NCBI GenBank assembly: GCA_023426245.1
Contig: JAFABB010000036.1
Coordinates: 41,809 to 105,808, forward strand
Length of the DNA: 64,000 nt
Reading direction: 5' to 3'
Origin: Bacillota bacterium
GTDB taxonomy: Bacteria > Bacillota > UBA4882 > UBA8346
In this document: positions 46,224 through 56,300 of the stretch, piece after piece
Layout: each line of letters opens with the position of its first letter
How positions within the stretch are numbered: the stretch's first letter is position 1
The notes under the pieces: generated by a model
Told to the model about the DNA's origin: nothing
The model's database searches: none
Seen by the model: the letters and a program-made list of their open reading frames with translations, nothing else
Program-made: the position numbers and the translations under genes

Positions 46224-47312
46224 ATGAATACAATGGATGTATTGAAAAAGTTTATGCTAACACCGGCATTATCAGGTTATGAAAATGAAATGGCCTATAA
46301 TCTCCGTGATGAATTCAGCCGGTATTCTAGTGACGTAAGGATTGATCGGGTGGGAAACACCATTGCCAAGTTTGAAGGCAGCGATAAAAAAGCACCCACC
46401 ATAATGATTTATGCCCATATCGATCAATTGGGATTTATTGTCCGCAGGATTGATCCGGATGGTTTCATTCAGCTTGAACGTCTTGGCGGCATTCCGGAAA
46501 AAGTTCTCCCCGGCCTCAATGTAATGATTTCTACTTTGGAGGGAAATTATGTGCCGGGTGTCTTTGGTAATAAATCACACCATGTAACGCCACCGGAAGA
46601 AAAATATAAAGTGGATGCTATTTCCTCCATGTATGTCGATATCGGAGCCTCATCCGCGGATGAGGTACGGAGCTTGGGAATTGAAATCGGTTGTCCGGTT
46701 GTGTACAAACCTTATTTTGAGCAATTGCTGGGTACGAAAGTTGCCGGAACATCGATCGATAATCGCGGTGGGGTTACTGCACTGGTTTATATCGCAAGTT
46801 TATTGCAAAAGGAAACCCCCCGTTCAACGGTTTATCTGGTTGGGACGGTTTGGGAAGAATACAATTTGCGTGGCGCAACGCTGGCCGCCAGAGCCTGTAA
46901 GCCGGACATTGCCATTGCACTGGATGTTGTCCTTACAGGCGATACTCCCGATCTAAAAAATCGGTTTGAGGTTTTTCTTGGGAAAGGTCCGGCATTAATG
47001 ATGTACAATTTTCATGGCCGCGGTACATTGAACGGAACGATTCCCCATAAGGGACTGGTGGATTTGGCTATCCGTTCGGCCCGGCAATTCAATATTCCGC
47101 TGCAACGCTTTGCCGCAGTGGGTATTCTTACCGATTCATCCTATGTTCAGCTTGAGGGCAATGGTATTGCCGCTCTGGAACTCGGCTTCCCGGCCAGATA
47201 TACCCATACGCCCACGGAAGTTTGCGATATAAAGGATTTGGAACAATTGGCTCAATTGATTGATGGAATGGTACGGGGGATTGATGAATCTTTTAATCTT
47301 TCCCGGTTTTGA
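46224..47312 (+). CDS. M42-family metallopeptidase-like protein (SgcX/FrvX-like)
   Basis: A dizinc aminopeptidase-fold protein, 362 residues, often misnamed cellulase. Metal and catalytic residues are visible: His65/Asp67 (YAHIDQLGF), SIDNRGGV (bridging Asp), WEEYNLRGA (catalytic Glu pair), ALDVVLTGDTP and RYTHTPTE. ATG 46224 has GGAAGAGG upstream at better spacing than ATG 46218. The E. coli sgc and frv sugar clusters each encode a member (SgcX, FrvX). The presence of such a gene in a sugar operon suggests a substrate with an amide-like bond, or an unrecognised carbohydrate role (inference). Confidence 0.9.
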   Translation: MNTMDVLKKFMLTPALSGYENEMAYNLRDEFSRYSSDVRIDRVGNTIAKFEGSDKKAPTIMIYAHIDQLGFIVRRIDPDGFIQLERLGGIPEKVLPGLNVMISTLEGNYVPGVFGNKSHHVTPPEEKYKVDAISSMYVDIGASSADEVRSLGIEIGCPVVYKPYFEQLLGTKVAGTSIDNRGGVTALVYIASLLQKETPRSTVYLVGTVWEEYNLRGATLAARACKPDIAIALDVVLTGDTPDLKNRFEVFLGKGPALMMYNFHGRGTLNGTIPHKGLVDLAIRSARQFNIPLQRFAAVGILTDSSYVQLEGNGIAALELGFPARYTHTPTEVCDIKDLEQLAQLIDGMVRGIDESFNLSRF

Positions 47313-47358
47313 TAAGCGCTTCGTTTGACGGATAAATGATTGCAAAGAAGGTGATCCG

Positions 47359-48873
47359 TTGGCAGGACAATATTTTATGGGGATTGATATCGGTACTTAT
47401 GAAAGCAAAGGTTTGCTTATGGAGGATAACGGCAGGATTATCGCCACTCAGGCTTACCCACATACGATGGAAGTCCCGGAACCCGGTTTTGCCGAACATG
47501 ATGCAGAGAAGATCTGGTGGGGCGATTTTTGCGAAATATCCCGCCGGCTAATCGAATCATCCCAAGTGAATCCCAAAGACATTCGCGGAGTGGGATGCAG
47601 CACAATCGCACCCTGTTGTCTCCCGGTCGATCAAAACTGCGTCCCTTTGCGAAAAGCAATTCTTTATGGAGTGGATACCCGGGCCAGTGATGAAATCGAT
47701 TATCTCAACAAAAAGCTGGGTGAGGATTTCGTTTTAAACCGCTACGGCAATCCGATCACCACCCAATCGATCGGGCCCAAAATCTTATGGCTTAAAAATC
47801 ATGAACCGGAAATCTATCAAAAAGCGGCGAAGTTCATCACCGGTTCAACCTATCTTGTTGCAAAGTTAACGGGAGAATATGTTATCGATCATTATACGGC
47901 TTCTTATTTCACCCCCATGTATGACATGGAAAAAGGCGATTGGGATTTTCCAAATTTAAGTGAATTTTGCCGGAAAGATCAACTGGCGGCTTGCAAATGG
48001 ACGGATGAAACGGTGGGTCTGGTAAGCGCAAAAGCCGCCCAAGAAACCGGACTGGCGCCGGGAACTCCCGTCATTGCCGGTACCGCCGATGCTTCGGCGG
48101 AAGCTGCGGGAGTCGGGGTTTTTGAGCCGGACGATATGATGTTGATGTTTGGTTCTTCGATCTTTATGATTCATGTCGTTTCAAATCGGATGGCGGACAA
48201 AAGGTTTTGGACCGGCCCCTATTTGTTCGAAGGGACTCACATGGTTGCCGCAGGCATGTCCACGGCGGGTACCTTAACCCGATGGTACCGGGACAATTTC
48301 GCCCAGGATTTGGTTGCTCAGGCCCAGACTGACGGCATCAATGCTTATGAGCTGTTGATGAAAAAAATAGAACATATCCCGGTGGGCTCCGATGGGTTGA
48401 TTGTCTTACCCTACTTCAGCGGTGAGCGGACACCCATTAACGATCCCAAGGCCCGCGGCGTTATTTTCGGATTGACCTTATTGCATACCAAAGAGCACAT
48501 TTATCATGCTTGTTTGGAAGGGGTTGGATACGGTATTGCCCAGCATTTCAAAGGATTTTCCGAGATGGGAATCCAAACGAAGAAGATTGTTGCGGTGGGA
48601 GGTGGTACGAAAAACCCCAAATGGCTTCAGATAGTTGCAGATGTTTGCGGTTCCGAGTTATATGTCGGAATGGCTTATGGCGCCGCTTATGGAGATGCAT
48701 TGTTGGCAGCCCTGGGTACAGGGTCGTTTAAAAACCTTAAAGAGATGTGTCAATCGATTCGGTTTGACCAAAAAGTAATACCCAATCCGGTTCATACAGC
48801 GCAATATGAGCCTTATCTAAAATATTATTCGGAACTTTATCAACAAACGAAGAATCTCATGCACGAATTATAA
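47359..48873 (+). CDS. FGGY-family carbohydrate kinase (xylulokinase-like)
   Basis: Phosphorylates the imported sugar; 504 residues. The N-terminal ATPase-fold block MGIDIGTYESKGLLME carries the first Asp. The central GTADASAEAAGVGV and C-terminal VAVGGGTKNPKWLQI blocks are the FGGY signatures. It starts at TTG 47359 with AAGGTG 8 bases upstream; the product would otherwise lose the first beta-strand. It sits between the M42 and BtpA genes. The sugar cannot be deduced; xylulose-like pentoses or deoxy sugars are typical of the branch. Confidence 0.93.
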   Translation: MAGQYFMGIDIGTYESKGLLMEDNGRIIATQAYPHTMEVPEPGFAEHDAEKIWWGDFCEISRRLIESSQVNPKDIRGVGCSTIAPCCLPVDQNCVPLRKAILYGVDTRASDEIDYLNKKLGEDFVLNRYGNPITTQSIGPKILWLKNHEPEIYQKAAKFITGSTYLVAKLTGEYVIDHYTASYFTPMYDMEKGDWDFPNLSEFCRKDQLAACKWTDETVGLVSAKAAQETGLAPGTPVIAGTADASAEAAGVGVFEPDDMMLMFGSSIFMIHVVSNRMADKRFWTGPYLFEGTHMVAAGMSTAGTLTRWYRDNFAQDLVAQAQTDGINAYELLMKKIEHIPVGSDGLIVLPYFSGERTPINDPKARGVIFGLTLLHTKEHIYHACLEGVGYGIAQHFKGFSEMGIQTKKIVAVGGGTKNPKWLQIVADVCGSELYVGMAYGAAYGDALLAALGTGSFKNLKEMCQSIRFDQKVIPNPVHTAQYEPYLKYYSELYQQTKNLMHEL

Positions 48874-48901
48874 AAAATACATCACTGGAGGGTTTGTCGT
48901 T

Positions 48902-49705
48902 ATGCAATGGATTAAAGAATTGTTTGGAGTCAATAAACCGATTATCGCAATGTGTCATTTTCAGGCCATGCCCGGGGATCCGTATTACGATGAGAAAGGC
49001 GGCATGGAAAAAGTAGTTGAACTTGCCCGGCATGACCTTTTGGCGCTTCAAGAAGGCGGCGTTGACGCCGTAATGTTTTCCAATGAGTTTAGTCTGCCCT
49101 ATCTGACCAAAGTCAAAACGGAAACCACAGCTGCCATGGCCAGGGTAATCGGACAATTGTTGAGCGATATCAAAGTGCCTTTCGGAGTCAACGTTTTATG
49201 GGATCCCTATGCTTCAATCGATTTGGCGGCGGCGACAGGGGCTAAATTTATTCGTGAGATTATTACCGGTGTTTATGCCAGCGATTTTGGCCTTTGGAAT
49301 ACGAATGTCGGTCAAACGATCCGTCACAAAAATGAGTTGGGGGTACCGGATGTCAAAATGTTTTTCAACATTGTTCCGGAAGCGGCTACATATTTGGGAA
49401 ACCGGGATATTTGTTCCATCGCCCGATCGACGGTTTTTAACAACCGTCCCGATGCATTATGTGTTTCCGGCTTGACGGCGGGAGTGGAGACGGATACTCA
49501 GACTCTGATTCAGGTTAAAAAAGTTGTACCGGATACGGTGATATTTTGTAATACCGGTTGCCGTTTGGAAAATGTTGAGCGTCAACTTGCCGTGGCTGAT
49601 GGCGCAATTGTCGGCACAACTTTTAAGATGGACGGCAAATTTGAGAATTTGGTTGATCAATCGAGAGTGAAGGCATTTATGGATAAAGTGAAATCGATTC
49701 GCTAA
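48902..49705 (+). CDS. BtpA/SgcQ-family TIM-barrel protein
   Basis: A 267-residue TIM-barrel-like protein of the BtpA family (PF03437). It has the family features IAMCHFQAMPGDP near the N-terminus, GVDAVMFSNEF, VPFGVNVLWDPYASIDLAAA, ALCVSGLTAG and the C-terminal DGAIVGTTFK. BtpA was named from photosystem I assembly in cyanobacteria; SgcQ is its homologue in the E. coli sgc sugar cluster. GGAGGG precedes the ATG. It is the last gene of the operon. Its chemistry is unknown, and an aldolase/isomerase-like activity on the kinase product is only a guess. Confidence 0.9.
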   Translation: MQWIKELFGVNKPIIAMCHFQAMPGDPYYDEKGGMEKVVELARHDLLALQEGGVDAVMFSNEFSLPYLTKVKTETTAAMARVIGQLLSDIKVPFGVNVLWDPYASIDLAAATGAKFIREIITGVYASDFGLWNTNVGQTIRHKNELGVPDVKMFFNIVPEAATYLGNRDICSIARSTVFNNRPDALCVSGLTAGVETDTQTLIQVKKVVPDTVIFCNTGCRLENVERQLAVADGAIVGTTFKMDGKFENLVDQSRVKAFMDKVKSIR

Positions 49706-49762
49706 GTCAAACATTAAACCGTAAAGGCTAACCTAAGGGTTGCCCAAAAGTAAATGCCTGGG

Positions 49763-49833
49763 CAGGCGCGCGCCTGAGGAGAATATACCATACGTAGAAG
49801 CTTGCTTATTGGAGTGACTATATATGGTATATT
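49763..49833. terminator. Palindrome and inverted repeat after the sgc-like operon
   Basis: A perfect GC-rich palindrome CAGGCGCGCGCCTG (49763-49776) is followed by inverted arms AATATACCATA (49782-49792) and TATGGTATATT (49823-49833). They start about 58 bases after the BtpA stop codon and probably end the operon transcript, although no long T-run follows. Confidence 0.45.
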
Positions 49834-49959
49834 TTATTGTAGACAGTAGGATGGATAGATTTGGAAATCAATTCATTAAAAAAAGTTTTTCTCCGTTAGG
49901 AATCCTTTGTTTTTCAGCGATTTCTCCATAAAAAAATCCCATAAGTGAGTATTTTTTCA

Positions 49960-49989
49960 TTGGACAAACAATATATAGTGTAATAAAAT
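49960..49989 (+). promoter_or_regulatory. nrdJ promoter (-35 TTGGAC, -10 TAAAAT)
   Basis: TTGGAC (49960-49965) and TAAAAT (49984-49989) are 18 bases apart, good matches to sigma-A boxes. The spacer holds an NrdR box. The predicted leader before nrdJ is about 250 bases. Confidence 0.65.
49966..49981. promoter_or_regulatory. NrdR box 1
   Basis: AAACAATATATAGTGT matches the NrdR consensus acaCwAtATaTwGtgt at 15 of 16 positions. It fills the spacer between the -35 and -10 boxes of the nrdJ promoter, where a bound repressor would block RNA polymerase. Confidence 0.75.
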
Positions 49990-49997
49990 AGTAATGC

Positions 49998-50013
49998 CAA
50001 CAAGATGTGGTAT
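49998..50013. promoter_or_regulatory. NrdR box 2 (weaker)
   Basis: CAACAAGATGTGGTAT matches the NrdR consensus at about 10 of 16 positions. It starts 32 bases after box 1, the three-helical-turn spacing typical of NrdR box pairs, and overlaps the predicted transcription start. Confidence 0.5.
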
Positions 50014-50248
50014 TCGGTTTTGGGCCGGCTTAAAGGGAACCAGCATGCTTTTGGGGTTTTGAAGGTTTAGGCTTCGAATCCATTCCATAATAGGCTAAAG
50101 ATTTCAGCCAATTCCGTTTAAGGGAAAGGGTAAGGCATTTGGGCATAAAGATTTTCCGGGTAGATAGCGCACGCAAGAGGCCTCTGAATTTTTTGGGGCG
50201 AATTCTTTTTTTAAAAGTGGTTTTTTTAGATAAACGGAGGGATGAAAA
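50014..50248 (+). other. nrdJ leader region
   Basis: About 235 bases of transcribed leader contain no frame that looks like a gene. GGCTTAAAGGGAA near 50027-50039 recalls one segment of cobalamin riboswitches, which would suit a B12-dependent enzyme, but the diagnostic B12 box GCCACTG is missing. I therefore leave it unassigned. Confidence 0.3.
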
Positions 50249-52582
50249 GTGGAGTTATCCACGAATGCAAAAGCTGTTTTAGAACGACGTTATCTTCAAA
50301 AGGATGCCGGGAAACCCATCGAAACAGCGGAGGATATGTTAAAAAGGGTTACCGCTCATGTCGTAGCGATCGAAGCAACAGCTTTTAATACTCCGGAGAA
50401 TGAGCTGACGGAACTGAAAGAATCTTTTTTTGAGATCATGGATCAAAAGAAGTTTATGCCCAATTCTCCGACACTGATGAATGCCGGGAGGGAACTGGGC
50501 CAACTTTCGGCTTGTTTTGTGCTGCCGATTGACGACTCCATGGAAAGTATTTTTGAATCTTTGAAAACCGCGGCCCTGATTCACAAGAGCGGCGGCGGCA
50601 CCGGATTTAGTTTTTCGCGGATCCGGCCTAAAAACGATCAGGTCGGCAGCACCGGCGGTGTGGCTAGCGGGCCCCTATCCTTTTTGCGGGTTTTCAACGC
50701 CAGCACCGAAGCGGTCAAACAGGGCGGCACTCGCCGCGGCGCCAATATGGGCATCCTGCGGGTGGATCATCCCGATATCATGGAATTTATCTCCGCCAAA
50801 GAAGTGAAAGGCGAGATTACCAATTTTAATTTATCGGTGGCGGTTACCGATGTTTTTATGGAAGCTCTTGAGAAGGGCGAATCTTATTATTTGGTCAATC
50901 CCCACACCAAACAACCGGTGGGCAAGTTACCGGCCCGCGAGGTATTTGAGAAAATTGTCCTTTCGGCCTGGGCCGGTGGTGAACCGGGGATCATCTTTAT
51001 TGATCGGATGAATGAAGCCAATCCCACTCCGCAGGTGGGAGCGATTGAAAGCACCAATCCCTGCGGGGAGCAGCCGTTGCTCCCTTATGAATCCTGCAAT
51101 TTGGGCTCACTTAACCTGGCCCTGATGGTCCGTAAAAATGATGACGGCCGCTATGAAATGGACTGGGATGAACTGGCCCGGGTGACCCATCTGGCAGTGC
51201 GCTTTTTGGATAATGTCATTGAAGCCAACCGCTTCCCCATCGCAGAGATCGAAAAAGTCACCAAGTCCAACCGGAAAATCGGCCTTGGGATCATGGGCTG
51301 GGCCGATTTATTGATGAAATTGAAAATATCTTACTGTGGGGAAGAAGCACTGGCTTTGGCGGAAAAAGTGATGGAGTTTATCGATGGGGAGTCCAAGCAA
51401 GCCTCGGTGGAGCTGGCCAAAGTCCGCGGCACTTTCGCTAATTTCAAGGGCAGTATGTATGATTGCAAAAACGGTCTACAATTACGCAACGCCACCACCA
51501 CGACCATCGCCCCGACCGGTACCATCAGCATTATCTGCGATACCAGCGGCGGTATTGAGCCTTTATTTTCCCTGGCCTTTACCCGCCAGATCATGGATAA
51601 CGACCGGCTCATCGAGGTCGACCATACCTTTGAGGAGATCGCCAAGGCCGAAGGATTTTATAGTAAAGTTTTAATCGAGAAAATCGCCGAACATGGCAGC
51701 GTTCAGGAGATGGAAGAAATACCGGAGGATTGGCGGAAGGTATTTGTGACGGCCCATGATATCGATCCCGAATGGCATATCCGCATGCAGGCCGCTTTTC
51801 AGAAACATACTGATAACGCGGTTTCCAAAACCATTAATTTTCCCAGCAGCGCCACGCCCGAACAGGTGGCCGAGGCCTATCATTTAGCTTATAAACTGGG
51901 TTGCAAAGGACTGACTGTTTACCGTGACGGCAGTTTGGACAACCAGCCGATGCAGAAGGGAATTGCCGCCCCCCCGGCCTCTGCCGCTCCGGAGGCTCCC
52001 TCCGAAGCCCGCTTCTCTTATGGTGAATGGGGCCATTTACAGCCTATCAAGCGTCCGAAGAGTCTGACGGGGGTTACCGACACCCGGCTTACTCCGGAGG
52101 GTAACCTTTATTTGACGCTGAATTTTCACAATAACCATCCTTTCGAGCTCTTTGCCCAGATCGGCAAGGCCGGCAGCGATATTTCAGCTTTCACCGAGGC
52201 CATTGCCAGGTTAATCTCATTGGCTTTCCGCTGCGGTGTTGATCCGGAAGCGATCGCCGATGAACTGACCGGTATCGGCGGCAGCCGGTTTGTGGGATTC
52301 GGTCCCAACCGGGTACGTTCGGTCCCCGATGCCATCGGCCAGTTTTTAACCGAATACCTCAATAAGATGGCAGACAACGACTCCAAGTCCGAACTTTCCG
52401 CCCAACTGGAGCTGGGTCTGGCTGCATCCACCGAACCGGCCCCGGTCAAACCCCAATCCGGCCATGGGAACGGGAAGAACGGCAAGGTTACCTACAATCT
52501 CTGCCCGGTTTGCGGGATGCATACTTTCGGATTCGTGGAAGGGTGCGCCAAGTGCATGAGCTGCGGGCATTCGGAGTGCTGA
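50249..52582 (+). CDS. nrdJ: Adenosylcobalamin-dependent ribonucleotide reductase (class II)
   Basis: Reduces ribonucleotides to deoxyribonucleotides with a B12-generated radical; 777 residues, starting at GTG with ACGGAGGG 8 bases upstream. Redox cysteines are Cys89 (SACFVLP) and Cys283 (YESCNLGSLN). The thiyl-radical site Asn270/Cys272/Glu274 is in STNPCGEQ. The C-terminus has a linker and a zinc ribbon (CPVCGMHT...CAKCMSCG). The gene is visibly richer in G+C than its neighbours. Oxygen-independent reduction suits an anaerobic or oxygen-exposed life. Regulation by NrdR is suggested by the boxes upstream. Confidence 0.96.
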   Translation: MELSTNAKAVLERRYLQKDAGKPIETAEDMLKRVTAHVVAIEATAFNTPENELTELKESFFEIMDQKKFMPNSPTLMNAGRELGQLSACFVLPIDDSMESIFESLKTAALIHKSGGGTGFSFSRIRPKNDQVGSTGGVASGPLSFLRVFNASTEAVKQGGTRRGANMGILRVDHPDIMEFISAKEVKGEITNFNLSVAVTDVFMEALEKGESYYLVNPHTKQPVGKLPAREVFEKIVLSAWAGGEPGIIFIDRMNEANPTPQVGAIESTNPCGEQPLLPYESCNLGSLNLALMVRKNDDGRYEMDWDELARVTHLAVRFLDNVIEANRFPIAEIEKVTKSNRKIGLGIMGWADLLMKLKISYCGEEALALAEKVMEFIDGESKQASVELAKVRGTFANFKGSMYDCKNGLQLRNATTTTIAPTGTISIICDTSGGIEPLFSLAFTRQIMDNDRLIEVDHTFEEIAKAEGFYSKVLIEKIAEHGSVQEMEEIPEDWRKVFVTAHDIDPEWHIRMQAAFQKHTDNAVSKTINFPSSATPEQVAEAYHLAYKLGCKGLTVYRDGSLDNQPMQKGIAAPPASAAPEAPSEARFSYGEWGHLQPIKRPKSLTGVTDTRLTPEGNLYLTLNFHNNHPFELFAQIGKAGSDISAFTEAIARLISLAFRCGVDPEAIADELTGIGGSRFVGFGPNRVRSVPDAIGQFLTEYLNKMADNDSKSELSAQLELGLAASTEPAPVKPQSGHGNGKNGKVTYNLCPVCGMHTFGFVEGCAKCMSCGHSEC

Positions 52583-52599
52583 GACCGACCTCACTCTTG

Positions 52600-52644
52600 C
52601 TCTCCCCTGATGAAGTCTGACAAGAAGCTTATTCAAGGGGAGAG
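52600..52644 (+). terminator. Hairpin after nrdJ
   Basis: CTCTCCCC (52600-52607) pairs with GGGGAGAG (52637-52644), extended by a few more bases, 18 bases after the nrdJ stop. No T-run follows, so termination may be partial. Sequence becomes AT-rich from about 52660 onward. Confidence 0.5.
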
Positions 52645-52868
52645 TAACCGATGGCTTTGAGGCCTATGTAGTAAAAATAGAGTAGTTAAATTTGTAATAA
52701 AGTTATTAAATTTAGATCTAGCTTTTGGAAGTACATCGAGTCCTTTGCCTGTGTATGAGTGGGTGAGGGATTTTTAATTTCATAACAAGCGTTCGCAAAA
52801 GTTATAGAGCCAATTTAAAATCTTAAAATAAACTAGAAAAATTATTTATTTTTTTCGCCAAAATATGA

Positions 52869-53189
52869 GTCTGTAAAGCAATTCAAGAGTATTTGGATAT
52901 TCGACCGAACAATGGTGAAGAATTGTTTATAAGCCAAAAGGGTGGCAGGTTAACATCGAATGCAATATGGAAGGTTGTTAAAAAGTATGGAAATAAAGTA
53001 GGTTTAGATGATTTAACTCCCCATTCATTACGACATACATTTGGGACAATGTTAATCAGGAAGCATAAAGTTAATATTGTAACAACCGCAGCATTAATGG
53101 GATATGAAAATATTGCTACGACAGCGATTTATACAAAACCAAATCAACAAGATATGATTGATGCGGTAGAAAAATTATCGAAGTGGTAA
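52869..53189 (+). pseudogene. Tyrosine recombinase (phage/ICE integrase) remnant
   Basis: Only the C-terminal catalytic part remains, about 106 codons. It begins in-frame at AIQEYLDIRP with no start codon and a stop just upstream. Catalytic residues HSLRHTFGT (His-x-x-Arg) and the Tyr in TTAIYTKP are present, but the usual LGH motif is LMGY, lacking the second His. The N-terminal core-binding domain and first Arg are gone. It marks the left part of an AT-rich accessory region that continues to the right edge of the window. Confidence 0.85.
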
Positions 53190-53363
53190 TACCGATTTAT
53201 TTCTTATTTTTAAATTGTCATAATATTGATACGGATTTGTGTTCGCGATACAATACTAATTAGAAATTAAAGGAAAAGCTTTACCCGGACAGTTTTTGTG
53301 TCACTAAGATATCTTACCTTGAAAAAACAGTTAAGTCATTATTTCATTCGTATTAATCATGAA

Positions 53364-53372
53364 TGATATAAT
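53364..53372 (+). promoter_or_regulatory. Extended -10 promoter of the large protein gene
   Basis: TGATATAAT is a perfect extended -10 element 22 bases before the start codon at 53395. The -35 region is weak. The resulting leader would be only about 16 bases. Confidence 0.5.
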
Positions 53373-53394
53373 TTTAAAAAGGTTGTGTTAATAA

Positions 53395-56300
53395 ATGAAA
53401 GTTACCGCAACACAAATAAACGAATGGGCAACAACAATTGTGGACAGAGGGGAATTACCTAGACTTGTACGTAGACTTATTCATGAAATTGGGACTCCGT
53501 CACAAGTCGCTTTTCCTGCAGGTGATTCGACGAATTTACCTGGTTGGGATGGTCAACTCGTAATTGAACAGGGGAATTCATGGGTACCCAAAGGTAAATC
53601 TTATTGGGAATTTAGTTGTGAAGTAAATATTACAAAGAAGGCCAATGAGGATTATTTTAAAAGAACTAAACAAACAAATGATGAGGAACGCCTTAATTCC
53701 ACTTTGGTAATTGTAACAGCACGCCGATGGAGTCAAAAGTCCCAATGGAAATTAACTAAAAAAGATGAAGGAAAATGGGCAAATTTATTTGCTTATGATG
53801 CAGATGATCTTGAACAATGGATGGAGCAATGTCCGGCAGTAATGTTACAATTTGCTGAAGAATTAGGACTTGCTGGACCTGGAGTAGAAAGTTTGAAACG
53901 ATATTGGGATAGATGGTCCAATCAGTCCAAGCCTCCTATTTCGAATGAAGCATTTTTTGTAGATCGAGAGAATAGTTATCAGCATTTTATAACCGATATA
54001 AGGCAAAGACTTGAAAATGGACAGGGAACTTTTTATTCAATAAGAGCCGATAGTATAGAAGAAGCTATTGCATTTGCCTGTGCCTGTCTCATTAAATATC
54101 CGGATTTAGATGCAAATAGCCTAGTGGTTAATGAATTAAATGGTTGGCGATTCGTGGAGCAAAATTCTTCATTAAAAATAGTTATTGCAGCACAACCCGA
54201 TGTTGCTGAAAATGCGATAAATCGAAATAATCTTCTTACAATAGTCCCATATGCAACTGGAGATATTGTAGGATATTATCGTGGCTCAATCGGGTCTTTA
54301 AATAATAATAATCTGATACTAGAGAGACCGAATATTTATGAATTTAAAAAAGCACTTATAAATATTGGTCTCGAAGAAAGTGATGCTACAAGATTGGCAT
54401 CACGTACGGGAAGATCTTGGTCAATTTTTCGACGGCACTGTGCATTAAATCCAGCGATTCAAAGCCCTAATTGGTTAAATTCATCTCAAGCAAGAGCACT
54501 TTCGACCCTTTGTTTACTTGGTGGGTGGACTGGAGGTATGGCATCAGATCGTGAAATTGTAGCGTATCTATCAGGGAGAATATATGAAGAAGTTGAGAGA
54601 GATCTTCGTTATCTTTCCCGCCAAGATGATTCACCTGTTCTTGAAATAGGAGAGATATGGAAAGCCAAGTCACCATTAGAATTGCTAGATCTCTACGGTA
54701 GCCAAATAACACGGGATGAATTGGATCGCTTTTTTAATATTGCACAACAAGTCTTAATTACTCCCGATCCAGGTTTAGAATTACCTGATGAAAAACGTTA
54801 TGCATCATCAATATACGGGAAAGAAAGACCGTACTCCGAAATACTCATTAAAGCAATTTGTGATACTTTAATAAAATTATCAGTCAACGGGGTTCAAATA
54901 CCGAGTCTGTTGGTAGCGGATATTGATAGCCGTATTGCTTCATTTGTCCGAAATCTATTAATCGATGCCGATTGGACACGTTGGCTATCGCTTTCTTCTT
55001 TTTTACCTTGTTTGGCAGAAGCAGCACCAAATGCTTTTTTATATGCAATTGAAGTTAGTTTAGCAAAGCCAGATACGCCAGTTATTTGTCTTTTAACTGA
55101 AACAAATAACTCTGGTTTATTTGGTAGCCGGTGTTGGCATGCGGATTTATTATGGGCGCTAGAAACATTGGCATGGGCTCCGGAATTATTAAGCCGTGTT
55201 GTATTTATACTTGCACGTTTAACACATGTTGAGATAAAAGGTAATTGGGGAAATTCACCCAGGGAAACTTTAACCGATATTTTTCGCTCATGGTTACCAC
55301 AAACTGCTGCAAATCTTGAACAGCGTATTCAGATGCTTGATCAACTTATCGCCAGAGAACCTGATATAGCCTTCGAACTTCTTGATCGTCTTATAAATAT
55401 TGGGCATGATACTGCGACACCAACTGCGAGACCTAAGTGGCGTGAATATGATGCTGGTGTAGGACGCGGTGTATCGAGAACCGAACAAATGAGGATGCTT
55501 ATTGCTGCTGCTGACCGGCTTATAACAATTTCAAAAGGCAATGCACAACGTTTAGCCCGATTAATAGAGAAATTTGATACTTTCGATGATGAGCGGGTAA
55601 GAAAATCACTGGCTCTGATTGATCAATGCATTAATTCAAATATGTCTGATGACGATAAAGAGGTTATTAGGGCTGCTTTGCGAAAGATTATTCATTGGCA
55701 TCGTAATTATGACAAAATCCAAGGTGAAGAGCTTGATAAAAACTTACAACCAATTGAAGATTTATATGAAAAATTTCTTCCTAACAATCTTATAGTCCGT
55801 CATCATTGGCTTTTTACAAATGGTTGGGTTGAATTACCTGCTCGAGAACGTGATGATTACCGTGCCCATGGAAAATTATTAGAAGATTTAAGAATTAAAG
55901 CTCTTAAAGAGGTATATACATCGAAAGGATTTTTAGGAATCGAAGAGTTTATATTGGCATGCCCAAATCAACTTTTTATAGGATATGGGCTTACTAAATT
56001 AGGATTTGGGATTGATCAATTGGCAGATTGGACTACAGAGAAGTGGAATGATCCTTCTTGGCATAATTCATTGAGATTGACCATTAATGGCCTCCTTACT
56101 ATGCTCGAAAGTGTTACCTCAAAAGAATTAATTATAAATGTATTGGAAAGATGTAAAAAATATAATTGGGACAACGAATGCATTGCTAATTTTTTAGCAT
56201 TGGGACGTTTTGAACGGGTTACATGGGAGATAGTTGCATCATGTAACACTGAAATTGAAAATATATATTGGGAAATCGTTAATCCAGGTTTTATTTTCAA

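Noticed and set aside
50014..50248. Possible cobalamin riboswitch in the nrdJ leader
   Set aside because: GGCTTAAAGGGAA resembles one segment, but the B12 box GCCACTG and the usual paired elements are not found. An Infernal search would be needed to revive it.
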